Source: JACVRW01 sp963820315 | GTDB lineage: Bacteria; Actinomycetota; Thermoleophilia; Solirubrobacterales; Thermoleophilaceae | Assembly (NCBI GenBank): GCA_963820315.1 | Contig: CAWFZK010000031.1 | Span: 124,001 to 188,000 of the forward strand | DNA length: 64,000 bases | Reading direction: 5' to 3' | Part shown: in pieces, positions 9,383 to 17,773 of the stretch | How positions within the stretch are numbered: position 1 is the stretch's first letter | Layout of the letters: each line of letters begins with the position of its first letter | Notes under the pieces: generated by a model | Databases searched by the model: none | What the model saw: only the letters and a program-made list of their open reading frames with translations | What the model was told of the DNA's origin: nothing | Position numbers and translations under genes: made by a program

Positions 9383-10030
9383 TCAAGCCACCACCCCGCC
9401 GATCCCACCGACCGCTGTCGCCGCTCCGGCAAGCGCCGCGACCCGGCCGAGCCGCCGGTGGCGGCCCAGGAACACGAGCGGCGCGAGCAGCACGCGCTGC
9501 AGCCGAACGCCGAGCAGCGGGGCGTGAGCCTCCTGGTCGTACTTGCGCGCGAGCGTGGCGAGCTCCAGGAGGTTGCGCGGCATGCCGCGCCGGTTCATGC
9601 GGCCCGCCTTCGCCATCGCGACGACGTCGGCGAACATGTTCTCCATCGCGAGCGCCGGGCGGACCTCGACGCGCATGCGCGCCTCGTCCTCACCTGCGTT
9701 GGCGAAGGAGTGCGCGACGCCGGGAGCCACCTCGACGACGTCGCCCGGGTTCGCCTGCAGCTTCCGCCGCCCGACCCGGAAGCTCACGCGACCGTCGACC
9801 ACTTCGAAGCGCTCGGTCTGAATCGGATGGACGTGGGGGAGGGGCACCGCGCCGCCGGGACGAAGCCCGAAGTCGAAGGCGAGCAGCTCGCCGTCGGTGC
9901 TGGCGGCGGTGTGCGTGAAGGTGAAGCGTTCACCGGTAACGGGGTTCTCGACTGTTTGGCCTGGGGAGATCATGCGGCCAGTAAACGGCGTATCAGCGAG
10001 ACTTTCCATAGCTGAAAACGTCAATTCCAT
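9383..10030 (-). CDS. Cupin-domain protein
   Basis: About 215 residues. The cupin motifs are clear: GLRPGGAVPLPHVHPIQTERFEV (His-x-His and Glu metal ligands) and NPGDVVEVAPGVAHSFANAG (second His). The C-terminal third (ELATLARKYDQEAHAP, then a hydrophobic stretch near the end) suggests membrane association. ATG 10030 is used; ATG 10009 and 9973 are also in frame and none has a good ribosome site. It is divergent from the AraC regulator with only 24 bp between, so the regulator probably controls both. Confidence 0.8.
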   Translation of the reverse strand: MELTFSAMESLADTPFTGRMISPGQTVENPVTGERFTFTHTAASTDGELLAFDFGLRPGGAVPLPHVHPIQTERFEVVDGRVSFRVGRRKLQANPGDVVEVAPGVAHSFANAGEDEARMRVEVRPALAMENMFADVVAMAKAGRMNRRGMPRNLLELATLARKYDQEAHAPLLGVRLQRVLLAPLVFLGRHRRLGRVAALAGAATAVGGIGGVVA

Positions 10031-10054
10031 ACGCGATCGTCTACACTGCCGGGC

Positions 10055-10996
10055 ATGGATGCGGTGGCCGGCTTGCTCGACGGACCCAGAGCCCGCGGGG
10101 CCTTCCTGCTGCGCTCCCAGCTCGACCCGCCGTGGTCGATACGGATCGCGGACGAGGCGCCGCTCTGCCTGGTCGCGGTCACGCACGGGGAGGCCTGGCT
10201 CCTGCCCGAGGACGAGGAAGCGCTGCTGCTCGGCCCCGGCGACGTTGCCGTGATCCGCGGACCGCGCCACTACACCGTCGCCGACGACCCCGCCACCTCG
10301 CCGCAGGCGATCATCCTGCCGGGACAGAGGTGCGAGACGCCGGACGGCCAAGAGGTGAAGCTGATGTCGTTCATGGGCGTCCGGACCTGGGGCAACAGCC
10401 CGGTCGGCTCAACCGTGATGGTCACCGGCACCTACGACCTCGAGAGTGAGGTCAGCCGGCGCCTGCTCGGCGCGCTGCCGCCGCTGCTCGTGCTCCCCGG
10501 CGACGCCTGGGACTCCCCGCTCGTCGGGCTGCTCGCGGAGGAGATAGTCAAGGACGACCCCGGGCAGGAGGCCGTGCTCGACCGGCTGCTCGATCTGCTC
10601 CTGATCGCCGTGCTGCGCGCATGGTTCGCTCGGCCCGACGGGGAGGCGCCGGCCTGGTACCGCGCCTACAGCGATCCCGTGGTGGGCAAGGCGTTGCGGC
10701 TGATCCACGACGACCCCGCCCATCCCTGGACGGTCGCCGAGCTTGCCGACGCGTCCGGGGTCTCGCGGGCGGCCTTCGCCCGCCGCTTCACCGAGCTGCT
10801 CGGGGAACCGCCGATGACGTTCCTCACCGACTGGCGGCTCTCCCTCGCCGCCGACCTGCTGCTCGAACCGGACGCGACGGTCGGCTCGGTCGCCTACCGA
10901 GTGGGGTATGCGAGCCCGTTTGCGCTCAGCGCCGCCTTCAAGAGGGTGCGCGGCATGAGCCCTCGCCAGTACAAGCTGGCCGCGCTGGCGGCCTGA
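10055..10996 (+). CDS. AraC-family regulator with cupin-type sensor domain
   Basis: 313 residues. The N-terminal half is the Cupin_6 sensor found in AraC proteins (SQLDPPWSIRIADEAPLCLVA, GPGDVAVIRGPRHYTV). The C-terminal ~100 residues contain two helix-turn-helix units: TVAELADASGVSRAAFARRF and GSVAYRVGYASPFALSAAFK. The ligand is unknown; relatives respond to aldehydes or aromatic compounds. The tight divergent pairing with the cupin gene (24 bp) suggests autoregulation and control of that gene. The MhuD-like gene follows 33 bp downstream and may be cotranscribed. Confidence 0.92.
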   Translation: MDAVAGLLDGPRARGAFLLRSQLDPPWSIRIADEAPLCLVAVTHGEAWLLPEDEEALLLGPGDVAVIRGPRHYTVADDPATSPQAIILPGQRCETPDGQEVKLMSFMGVRTWGNSPVGSTVMVTGTYDLESEVSRRLLGALPPLLVLPGDAWDSPLVGLLAEEIVKDDPGQEAVLDRLLDLLLIAVLRAWFARPDGEAPAWYRAYSDPVVGKALRLIHDDPAHPWTVAELADASGVSRAAFARRFTELLGEPPMTFLTDWRLSLAADLLLEPDATVGSVAYRVGYASPFALSAAFKRVRGMSPRQYKLAALAA

Positions 10997-11029
10997 CCCG
11001 CTGGCTCGGCCGGTAATAGGGTCGCCCCC

Positions 11030-11359
11030 ATGAGCATCGTCAAGATCAACGCCATCACCGTCCCGCGCGAGCGCTTCGAGGAGTTCGAGCGCCGCTTCGC
11101 GACGCGCGCCGGCAAGGTGTCGGATGCCGACGGCTTCGAGGCCTTCCAGCTGCTGCGTCCCAACGACGACCGCGAGCTCTGCCTCGTCGTGACCCAGTGG
11201 GCGTCCGAGGAGGCCTTCCGCGCCTGGGTGGCGAGCCCCGACTTCGCCGCCGGGCACGCCCAGCACCGCACGGAAGGGCCGGTCGGCACGGCGTCCGAGC
11301 TGTGGTCGTTCGACGTGCTCGAGACGGAGCGAGCAGGTCAGCGAGCGCTATCGCCGTAG
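11030..11359 (+). CDS. MhuD-like heme-degrading monooxygenase
   Basis: 109 residues, an ABM-fold protein that closely resembles mycobacterial MhuD as I recall it. Shared marks are VKINAITVP with Asn7, FQLLRP, VVTQWASEEAFRAW with Trp66, and a His in GHAQHR at position 76, one residue offset from the MhuD heme ligand His75. MhuD-type enzymes open heme to release iron. The gene follows an AraC regulator by 33 bp and ends inside the 3' end of the convergent SGNH gene (12-bp overlap). No heme transporter lies next to it; an iron-uptake pair lies 45 kb away. Confidence 0.8.
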   Translation: MSIVKINAITVPRERFEEFERRFATRAGKVSDADGFEAFQLLRPNDDRELCLVVTQWASEEAFRAWVASPDFAAGHAQHRTEGPVGTASELWSFDVLETERAGQRALSP

Positions 11360-12091
11360 CGGCAGGAGCAGCGTCACGAACACGGCGGCCAGCAGGGCCA
11401 CCAGGACCGCCGGCAGCGCGCTCCCGGATCCCGCTGAGCCGATCTCAGCTCCTCGCCCGAGCAGGGCGGTCACTTCATCCGAGGGCTCGTCCCGCTTCGG
11501 TGTCTCCTCGGGCGCGGGCGACAGCGCCGCCTCGCGCATCAGCTCCGCGAGCGCTCGCGCGCCGGCCGGGCGGAGGTGCACCCCGTCGTCATACACCCAG
11601 GTGTCCTTGCCGTCGCTCGCCGCCGCCCAGTCGATCACCTCGACTCGGTCGGGCCAGCGCTCCGCGGCCTGACGTATCACGACCTGGTCCGAGCTCGGCT
11701 CGCCCCCGGCCTCTCGGGGCGTGACGAGCCCGAGCACCCGCTCAGGGCCGATGACGCGCAGGGCGGCGCCGATGTCGTCGTTGCTGACCGTCCAGTTCGT
11801 GCCGAGGGCGATGACGATCAGGTCGGGCAAAGAGCCCCGGCGGGCTCGTTCCTCCAGCAGCTCGAGCCCCTGGCTCCAGAGGCGGCAGCCGGCGGCATCG
11901 ACCTCGAATCCGGCCCGGCGGATCGGCGCGATGGCCCCGAGCATCACCGAGTCGCCGACCGCAAGCGGCGCCGGACCGTCCCCCAGCTGGGCGGTCGGCG
12001 GGAGGTGGGTATCCCCGCCGCACTGCGCTGAGGCGGCCGCCGGGACGACCAAGCTCAGCGCGGCAATCCCCATCAAGGCCATGCGAAACAC
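11348..12091 (-). CDS. Exported SGNH-type hydrolase with C-terminal membrane anchor
   Basis: 247 residues. A signal peptide covers residues 1-22 (MALMGIAALSLVVPAAASA). The block I nucleophile motif is GDSVMLGA, block III-like IVIALGTNW follows, and the catalytic Asp/His pair is in YDDGVHLRPAG. The C-terminus has a hydrophobic helix (LPAVLVALLAAVFVTLLL) ended by RR, which would tether it to the membrane. The domain is like the extracellular SGNH module of cell-wall acetyltransferases, so an O-acyl esterase or transferase role on envelope glycans is possible but not shown. Confidence 0.85.
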   Translation of the reverse strand: MFRMALMGIAALSLVVPAAASAQCGGDTHLPPTAQLGDGPAPLAVGDSVMLGAIAPIRRAGFEVDAAGCRLWSQGLELLEERARRGSLPDLIVIALGTNWTVSNDDIGAALRVIGPERVLGLVTPREAGGEPSSDQVVIRQAAERWPDRVEVIDWAAASDGKDTWVYDDGVHLRPAGARALAELMREAALSPAPEETPKRDEPSDEVTALLGRGAEIGSAGSGSALPAVLVALLAAVFVTLLLPLRR

Positions 12092-12125
12092 CGGCGGCCG
12101 ATGATGGCAACCGCTGCCGACGCCC

Positions 12126-12941
12126 CTACGGGGCCGGCTCGGCCGAGCGCAGCGGCGGGAAGTCGTCGTCGAGGCCGGGCGCCTCGACCTGGAACATCTC
12201 GATCGGCTCGGGAAGACCGCGGAAGCGCCAGTGCCCGAGGTCCGTCAGGCCCACCCCGTCCGGCAGCGAGTCGCCTATCGCAGAGCGCACCGCGGCGGAC
12301 ATCACGATCTGGCCGCCGTGCGCGGCGAAGCAGATGCGCGCAGCGGCGTGGACGGAGATACCGACGTAGCCGGTCTCGGTCAGCGAGGGACGGCCCCGGT
12401 GCAGGCCGATTCGCAGGCGCACCTCGTTGCCGCCGGGGCCACCGCCCTCCTGCATCGCCCGCAGAATGCCGAGCGCTCCGTCGAGTGCCGAGCCGGCCTC
12501 CTCGAAGACCGCGAAGACCTCGTCGCCGGTCGCCGACACCTGCTTGCCGCCCGCCTGGCGCACCGCTGTGCGCACCCGGCGCCGGACCTCGGCGAGCACC
12601 TCGGCGTATCCGTCGCCGAGGCGCGCGAGCAGCTGCGTCGAGCGCTCGATGTCGGTCAGCAGGAGGGTGAGGTTGCCCCGGGGGAGCTTCCGCTGCGGCT
12701 GCAGCTGCGCGCTGATGAAGCCGATCGGCATGATGCCGTGCTTCTGCGCCGCCCTGAGCAGCCGGCCGCGCGCGCGGTCGCGGGCGTCGTCGTCCTCGAA
12801 CGCCACCTGGCCGAAGCGGGCGAGCGCGTTGCGCACGTGGGAGGCGTCGTGGATCGGCAGGCGGCGCTTGCCGTGTGAGTCGATGTACGCGAAGGCGCTG
12901 TCGGGCAGCTGGGCGCGTTCCTTGGCGCTGAGCGTGGCCAC
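12126..12941 (-). CDS. Class III adenylate/guanylate cyclase with DUF6582-like N-terminus
   Basis: From GTG 12941, about 271 residues. The N-terminal ~65 residues (KERAQLPDSAFAYID, RRLPIHDASHVRNALARFGQ) match the small DUF6582-type module. The rest is a class III nucleotide cyclase domain: LTDIERSTQLLARLGD with the first metal Asp, ATGDEVFAVFE with the second, LRIGLHRGRP, and VGISVHAAARICFAAHGGQI. The product would be cyclic AMP or GMP in the cytosol. The open frame extends to ATG 13052, but that would run through the dyad used by the divergent gene, so GTG 12941 is preferred. Confidence 0.85.
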   Translation of the reverse strand: MATLSAKERAQLPDSAFAYIDSHGKRRLPIHDASHVRNALARFGQVAFEDDDARDRARGRLLRAAQKHGIMPIGFISAQLQPQRKLPRGNLTLLLTDIERSTQLLARLGDGYAEVLAEVRRRVRTAVRQAGGKQVSATGDEVFAVFEEAGSALDGALGILRAMQEGGGPGGNEVRLRIGLHRGRPSLTETGYVGISVHAAARICFAAHGGQIVMSAAVRSAIGDSLPDGVGLTDLGHWRFRGLPEPIEMFQVEAPGLDDDFPPLRSAEPAP

Positions 12942-13038
12942 GCGCCCATCATTGCAACCGGCCAGGCGGCGATCCGGGTCGGCTCCCTCGGCTGAGCGCC
13001 GCAGCCAAGGGGTTTTGCGCGCGTGCTTCCCGGATATA

Positions 13039-13053
13039 TGTGACTGAGTCACA
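13039..13053. promoter_or_regulatory. Perfect 7-bp dyad, candidate MarR operator
   Basis: TGTGACT-g-AGTCACA is a perfect inverted repeat lying 23 bp before the DUF3224 start codon and 8 bp before its GGGAGG ribosome site. The second gene of that operon encodes a MarR regulator, so autorepression here is the simplest reading. The repeat also lies upstream of the divergent cyclase gene. Confidence 0.65.
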
Positions 13054-13075
13054 CAATTAACGGGAGGACGACACC

Positions 13076-13474
13076 ATGAGCACGCACGTCGAGGGGACCT
13101 TCAAGGTCGAGGACTGGCAGGAGGAGGAGTACGGCTCACTGGGCGACGGACGCAAGCTGTCGCGCGCGAGCGTCAAGCAGGCCATCAGCGGTGACATCGA
13201 GGGCCGCGGCAGCGTCGAATGGCTGATGTGCTACCGGCCCGACAAGACCGCCGACTTCGTCGGACTGCAGCAGGTCGACGGGCGTCTGGGTGACCGCAGC
13301 GGCAGCTTCGTCCTGCGGACGAGCGGCACCTTCGACGGCGAGGTGGCCCAGGGCGAGCTGGCCGTCGTGCCCGGCTCTGGCACGGGCGAGCTGGACGGCA
13401 TCGACGGGCGCGGCGAGTTCAAGGCGCCGCTCGGCTCCGAGGCGTACGTCAGTCTCGACTACGACCTCGGATGA
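13076..13474 (+). CDS. DUF3224-family protein
   Basis: 132 residues, start ATG preceded by GGGAGG. The sequence fits the DUF3224 beta-barrel family (VEGTFKVEDWQEEEY, SVEWLMCYRPD, FVGLQQVDGRLGDRSGSFVLR, GTFDGEVAQGELAVVPGSGTGEL). The biochemical role of the family is unknown; allene-oxide-cyclase-like folds have been suggested. Its stop overlaps the start of the MarR gene by 4 bp (ATGA), so the two are translationally coupled, and a perfect dyad precedes the pair. Confidence 0.9.
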   Translation: MSTHVEGTFKVEDWQEEEYGSLGDGRKLSRASVKQAISGDIEGRGSVEWLMCYRPDKTADFVGLQQVDGRLGDRSGSFVLRTSGTFDGEVAQGELAVVPGSGTGELDGIDGRGEFKAPLGSEAYVSLDYDLG

Positions 13475-14007
13475 CCGAGCTCGACCGCGCCGGCAATCTG
13501 CTCGGCGCGCTGTCCCTGTCGGTCGCCGACCGCACCTCCGAGGCGGTCGGCGACGCGGCGGGCCAGTCGGAGACGGCGGCGATCGCCCTGTCCGCGCTCC
13601 ATCAGTTCCTCGACGAGCCCTCGCTCGACAGGATCCGGCGCGTGCTCGGGTTGACGCCGTCCGGCGCGGTGCGCCTGGTGGATCGGCTCGAGCGGGCGGG
13701 CCACGTGACCCGCCGGCCGAGCAGCGAGGACGCCCGCTCGGTCACGGTGCGCCTGACTCCCAAGGGGCGACGGGCCGCCGAGCGGGTCGTGCGGGCGCGC
13801 GGCGAGGTTCTGAACGACGCGCTCGCGACCCTCGACGCCGACGAGCGAGAGCAGTTCGAGGGGCTCCTCGCGCGCGTCATACCGACCATGATGCGAGGGC
13901 CCGGGGCCACGCGCTGGCTGTGCCGGCTCTGCGACATGGAGGCCTGTGGCCGGGATGAGGGCCGCTGTCCCGCCGCGAGCGCCGCCCGCGCCCGCTGGGG
14001 CTCGTAG
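13471..14007 (+). CDS. MarR-family regulator with C-terminal Cys cluster
   Basis: 178 residues. The winged-helix core includes LDRIRRVLGLTPSGAVRLVDRLE (recognition helix) and the wing RRPSSEDARSVTVRLTPKG. The C-terminus carries four closely spaced cysteines, C-x2-C-x4-C-x6-C in CRLCDMEACGRDEGRC, a possible metal or redox switch. Coupled to DUF3224 by a 4-bp overlap. The likely operator is the dyad at 13039-13053. The four-Cys tail is, as I recall, a recurring feature of some actinobacterial MarR proteins, but its ligand is not known to me. Confidence 0.9.
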   Translation: MTELDRAGNLLGALSLSVADRTSEAVGDAAGQSETAAIALSALHQFLDEPSLDRIRRVLGLTPSGAVRLVDRLERAGHVTRRPSSEDARSVTVRLTPKGRRAAERVVRARGEVLNDALATLDADEREQFEGLLARVIPTMMRGPGATRWLCRLCDMEACGRDEGRCPAASAARARWGS

Positions 14008-14017
14008 TCTGTCGCCG

Positions 14018-15643
14018 TTGGCGCACATCTACGTCACAGGTCACCGCAATCCGGACGCCGACTCGATAGCGGCGGCGATCGGCTATGCGGAGCTCAAGAA
14101 CAGGCTCGCGGACGGCGACAGCTACCAGCCGGTGCGGCTCGGTGAGCCGAATGCGCAGACGTCCTGGCTGATCGAGCGCAGCGAGGCGCCGGTGCCCGAC
14201 TTCCTGCCGCACATCCTGTTGCGCGCGCGCGATGTGATGCGCGACGAGTTCCCGACCGCGCGCGACGACGAGCCGGTCCGCCAGGTGGGCCTCACGATGG
14301 CCAAGCACGGGCTCGACCTGCTGCCGGTGGTGGATGGCGACGGCCGTCTCGTCGGCGTGATGACCGAGCGCGCCCTGGCGCGGCGCTACGTGCGTGAGTC
14401 GCGCGAGGCGTCGCGCCTCGACGCCGAGACGACGGTGGCCTCCATCGTCACCGTGCTCGACGGCAATCTGATCGTCGGCGACGGCGAGCAGCGCATCTCG
14501 GGACGGGTCTGGGTGCAGGCGATGGACGTCGGCTCGCCGACGCGCATGGAGGCGGGCGACGTGGTCGTGGTCGGCGATCGCCCGGACGTGCAGCGGCGGG
14601 CGGTCGAGCGCGGGGCGGGCATGATCGTCACGAGCAACGACACGCAGCCTCCCGACGACGTGCTCGAGCTCGCGCGCGAGCGCGGTGCGGCGGTCGTCCG
14701 CTCGACGCTCGACTCATACGTGAGCGCCCGCATGATCACCCTGGCCGCTCCCTGCCACGCGCTGATGGACGCGGAGCCGCTGACGGTGCGCCGCAACGAC
14801 CTCGTCACCGACATCTCCGAGGAGGTCAAGGGGATCCACTACCGCGCGGCCGTGACGGTCGACTCCTCCGGACGCCCGGTCGGTCTCGTCACGCGCTCGG
14901 ATCTGGTCAACCCGGAGCCGCGCCGCGTGCTGCTCGTCGACCACGCGGAGTCCGCGCAGAGCGTGGCGGGCATCGACGAGGCGGAGATCGTCGAGATCCT
15001 GGATCACCACCACATCGGGTCGATCGAGACGCGGGTGCCGGTCGCCGCCACCTTCGACCCGGTCGGCTCGACGGCGACGCTCGTGGTCGAGCGCTTCCGC
15101 CAGGCGGGGCTCGAGCCCCAGCGCCCGACGGCGATGATGCTGATCGGGGCGGTCCTGTCCGACACGGTGATCCTCAACTCGCCCACGACGACCCCGCGCG
15201 ATCACGCGGTCATCGAGCACCTCGAGCGCATCCTCTCGCTCGACGCCGAGGAGTTCGGGCGCGAGATGTTCACGGAGACGTCCGACGTCTCGGACGTGCC
15301 GGCCGAGGAGATCGTCGCTCACGACGCCAAGGACTACGAGGTCGGCACGGGCAAGACGATCTCGATCGCGCAGCTCGAAACCGTCGGCGACTCGGTGCTC
15401 GAGCGCCGCGACGAGCTGCTCGAGGCGCTCGGCGCCCTGCGCGAGCGCGAGGGTCATGCGCTGTCCGCGCTGATGCTCACCGACATTCTCGCGAAGGGAA
15501 CCGACCTGCTCGTGGCGGGCGACACCGCCGCGGCCGAGCGCGCCTTCGGGCAAGCAACGCGGGACGGCGTGTTCAACCTGCCGGACGTGATGAGCCGGAA
15601 GAAGCAGGTCGCCCCGAAGTTGATGGCGGCCGCGACGCGCTGA
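14018..15643 (+). CDS. ppaC: Manganese-dependent (family II) inorganic pyrophosphatase with CBS insert
   Basis: 541 residues from TTG 14018 (then AHIYVTGHRNPDADS). The DHH-family catalytic core shows the metal motifs GHRNPDADS and the name-giving DHH in ILDHHHIGSIET, plus the C-terminal DHHA2 region (SRKKQVAPKL). Between them sits a regulatory insert: CBS motif pair (PVRQVGLTMAKHGLDLLPVV, DGDGRLVGVMTE), a DRTGG-type segment (GDVVVVGDRPDVQRRAVERG), and a second CBS (GIHYRAAVTVDSSGRPVGLV). Such enzymes hydrolyse cytosolic pyrophosphate and are tuned by adenine nucleotides through the CBS domains. The longer frame from ATG 13946 would overlap the MarR gene and adds an unconserved tail. Confidence 0.93.
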   Translation: MAHIYVTGHRNPDADSIAAAIGYAELKNRLADGDSYQPVRLGEPNAQTSWLIERSEAPVPDFLPHILLRARDVMRDEFPTARDDEPVRQVGLTMAKHGLDLLPVVDGDGRLVGVMTERALARRYVRESREASRLDAETTVASIVTVLDGNLIVGDGEQRISGRVWVQAMDVGSPTRMEAGDVVVVGDRPDVQRRAVERGAGMIVTSNDTQPPDDVLELARERGAAVVRSTLDSYVSARMITLAAPCHALMDAEPLTVRRNDLVTDISEEVKGIHYRAAVTVDSSGRPVGLVTRSDLVNPEPRRVLLVDHAESAQSVAGIDEAEIVEILDHHHIGSIETRVPVAATFDPVGSTATLVVERFRQAGLEPQRPTAMMLIGAVLSDTVILNSPTTTPRDHAVIEHLERILSLDAEEFGREMFTETSDVSDVPAEEIVAHDAKDYEVGTGKTISIAQLETVGDSVLERRDELLEALGALREREGHALSALMLTDILAKGTDLLVAGDTAAAERAFGQATRDGVFNLPDVMSRKKQVAPKLMAAATR

Positions 15644-15676
15644 GCGGCCGGCCGCCTCTGTTCCACTTATCCTTGG

Positions 15677-17773
15677 TTGTTGGTGGGATTCGAGCTCGAG
15701 CAGGTTGCGGCGGTGCTGCCGTCGTATGAGATCGGCGAAGAGCTCGGACGGGGCTCGACTGGGGTGGTGCTCGCAGCGCGACACCGCCAGCTCGGACGCG
15801 AGGTCGCGATCAAGCTGCTGCCGCCCGAGCTCGCCGAGAATCCGCTGGTCAGGAGGCGCTTCGTCGACGAGGCGAAGCTGCTCGCCTCGTTCAGTCACGT
15901 CCACATCGTGCCGGTGTACGACTTCGTCGAGCAGGACGGCCTGTGCCTGCTCGTGATGGAGCGGCTCGGGGGCGGGACGCTCGACGTATACGCCCGTAAC
16001 GGCATCGACGCTCGCGCCGGCTGCGCCGCCGTCGTCGCGCTCTGCTCGGGTCTCCAATACGCGCACGAGCGCGGTGTCCTCCACCGCGATGTCAAGCCCG
16101 GGAACGTGCTCGTCGCGACCGACGGGCTCGTGAAGGTCACCGACTTCGGCATCGCCAAGGTGCTCGGCGGCGCGGAGACGCTCGTCACGCGCGCCGGCTT
16201 CGTGCTCGGCACGCCGGCCTACATGGCACCCGAGCAGGCGAAGGGGACGGATGTCGGCCCGGCCACCGACATCTACGGCGCGGGCGCCGTGCTCTATGAG
16301 CTGCTCGCGGGCGAGCTGCCGTTCCCGCACGAGGGCAACCCACTGCAGATGCTCTACAGCCGGATCCACAGCGAGCCGCGGCCCCTCACGGACATCGCGC
16401 CGGAGGTGCCGGAGCCGCTCGCCACGGTGGTGATGCGCGCGCTCCAGCGAGAGCCCGGGGAGCGCCAGGGCAGCGCCGCGGAGCTCGGCGGGCAGATCGG
16501 CGCGGCGGCCACGGACGCCTGGGGGCGGGACTGGCACCGCGGAACCACGCTCGGCGGGGCGGGAATGCTCGCGGCCGGCGCCCTGACCGAGGGGAGCCGC
16601 CCGCTCGAGGAGACGGTGACGGATCCGCCCGCACACTCGCTTGTGCCCGTGAGTGCGCTCGAGAGCAACGGCGCGCCGCCCGCGCCCGCGCCTCCCGAGG
16701 CGAAGGAATCGCAGCCGGACGGCCCGGATCGGCGCGGCCGGGCCCTGCTGATCGCCGGGGTGCTGGTGCTGGTGGCGGGAATCGCGGCGGTCGCGCTGCT
16801 GCTGGGCGGTGGGGACGATCCTGACGTCGAGCAGGCGCAGGGCCCGGCCCCCACGCCCAACACTGCGCCCGCCTCGGCGTGGACGTCGCTGCCGCCGTCG
16901 CCATCGCCGCGGCAGCAGGCGCCCGGCGCGGTGGTGGGCGGCAAGGCGTGGGTGATCGGCGGTCTCAGCGGCGGGCCCGACGGCAACCCCGAGGCCCTGC
17001 GGTCGGTCACCGGACTCGACCTGACGATCCGGCAGTGGAGCACCGGCGCACCCGACCTGCCGGTGGCGCTCCACCACGCGATGGCCGCGACGTTCAAGGG
17101 CGAGATCGTGGTGATGGGCGGGTGGATCCCGCGCGGGAACGACCTCGCCGCGATCTCGTCGAATCGCGTCTTCGCGTTGCGTGGTCAGCGCTGGGTCGAG
17201 CTCCCGTCGATGACGTCGCCGCGCGTGGCGGGTGGCGCGGCGGTGGTCGGTGATGAGCTCGTCGTGACGGGCGGTCAGGCGAACAACGAGCTGGTGCCGA
17301 GCACGGAGGTCTTCGACGGCAAGGAGTGGCGGGTGGTCGCCGACATTCCGACGCCGCGCGAGCATCTTGCCGCCGCCTCCGATGGCCGCTACGTCTATGC
17401 CGTCGGTGGGCGCGAGCTCGACCCGGGCCTCAACCTCAAGGCGCTCGAGCGCTACGACCCGCGGGCCGACTCCTGGGAGCGCCTGCCTGACATGCCGACC
17501 GCGCTCGGCGGCCTGGGCGCCGCGGTGGTCGAGGGCCGGCTCGTGGCCGTGGGTGGGGAGACCTCGACGGACGTGCTCGGGACGACGCTCAGCTACGACA
17601 TCGCGCGCGAGCGCTGGAGCGAGGCCGCTCCGCTCAGTACGCCCCGGCATGGGATGACCGTCGTCGGCTTCGGCGACACCGTCTACGCGCTCGAGGGCGC
17701 CCGCGACGCCGGCCACTCCGGCTCGACCGGGATCTCCGAGGCGCTGTCCTTCAAGCCCCGCGGAGACAGCTAG
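15677..17773 (+). CDS. Transmembrane Ser/Thr protein kinase with extracellular Kelch domain
   Basis: 698 residues from TTG 15677. Kinase domain residues ~15-280: glycine loop GRGSTGVV, Lys in REVAIKLL, catalytic HRDVKPGN near residue 135, DFGIAKV near 155, APEQAKG. A single membrane helix (ALLIAGVLVLVAGIAAVALL) lies near residue 355, followed by a Pro/Ala linker. The outside part is a Kelch beta-propeller of about six blades (AWVIGGLSGG, VVMGGWIP, VVTGGQANN, YAVGGREL, VAVGGETS). This is a PknB-like receptor architecture with a Kelch sensor. It overlaps the FHA-HTH gene by one base, giving a kinase plus phosphopeptide-reader operon. Confidence 0.95.
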   Translation: MLVGFELEQVAAVLPSYEIGEELGRGSTGVVLAARHRQLGREVAIKLLPPELAENPLVRRRFVDEAKLLASFSHVHIVPVYDFVEQDGLCLLVMERLGGGTLDVYARNGIDARAGCAAVVALCSGLQYAHERGVLHRDVKPGNVLVATDGLVKVTDFGIAKVLGGAETLVTRAGFVLGTPAYMAPEQAKGTDVGPATDIYGAGAVLYELLAGELPFPHEGNPLQMLYSRIHSEPRPLTDIAPEVPEPLATVVMRALQREPGERQGSAAELGGQIGAAATDAWGRDWHRGTTLGGAGMLAAGALTEGSRPLEETVTDPPAHSLVPVSALESNGAPPAPAPPEAKESQPDGPDRRGRALLIAGVLVLVAGIAAVALLLGGGDDPDVEQAQGPAPTPNTAPASAWTSLPPSPSPRQQAPGAVVGGKAWVIGGLSGGPDGNPEALRSVTGLDLTIRQWSTGAPDLPVALHHAMAATFKGEIVVMGGWIPRGNDLAAISSNRVFALRGQRWVELPSMTSPRVAGGAAVVGDELVVTGGQANNELVPSTEVFDGKEWRVVADIPTPREHLAAASDGRYVYAVGGRELDPGLNLKALERYDPRADSWERLPDMPTALGGLGAAVVEGRLVAVGGETSTDVLGTTLSYDIARERWSEAAPLSTPRHGMTVVGFGDTVYALEGARDAGHSGSTGISEALSFKPRGDS

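Noticed and set aside
14714..17716. A 1000-residue open frame on the minus strand
   Set aside because: It is antisense to the pyrophosphatase and kinase genes, both with clear motifs; long antisense frames are expected at this GC content.
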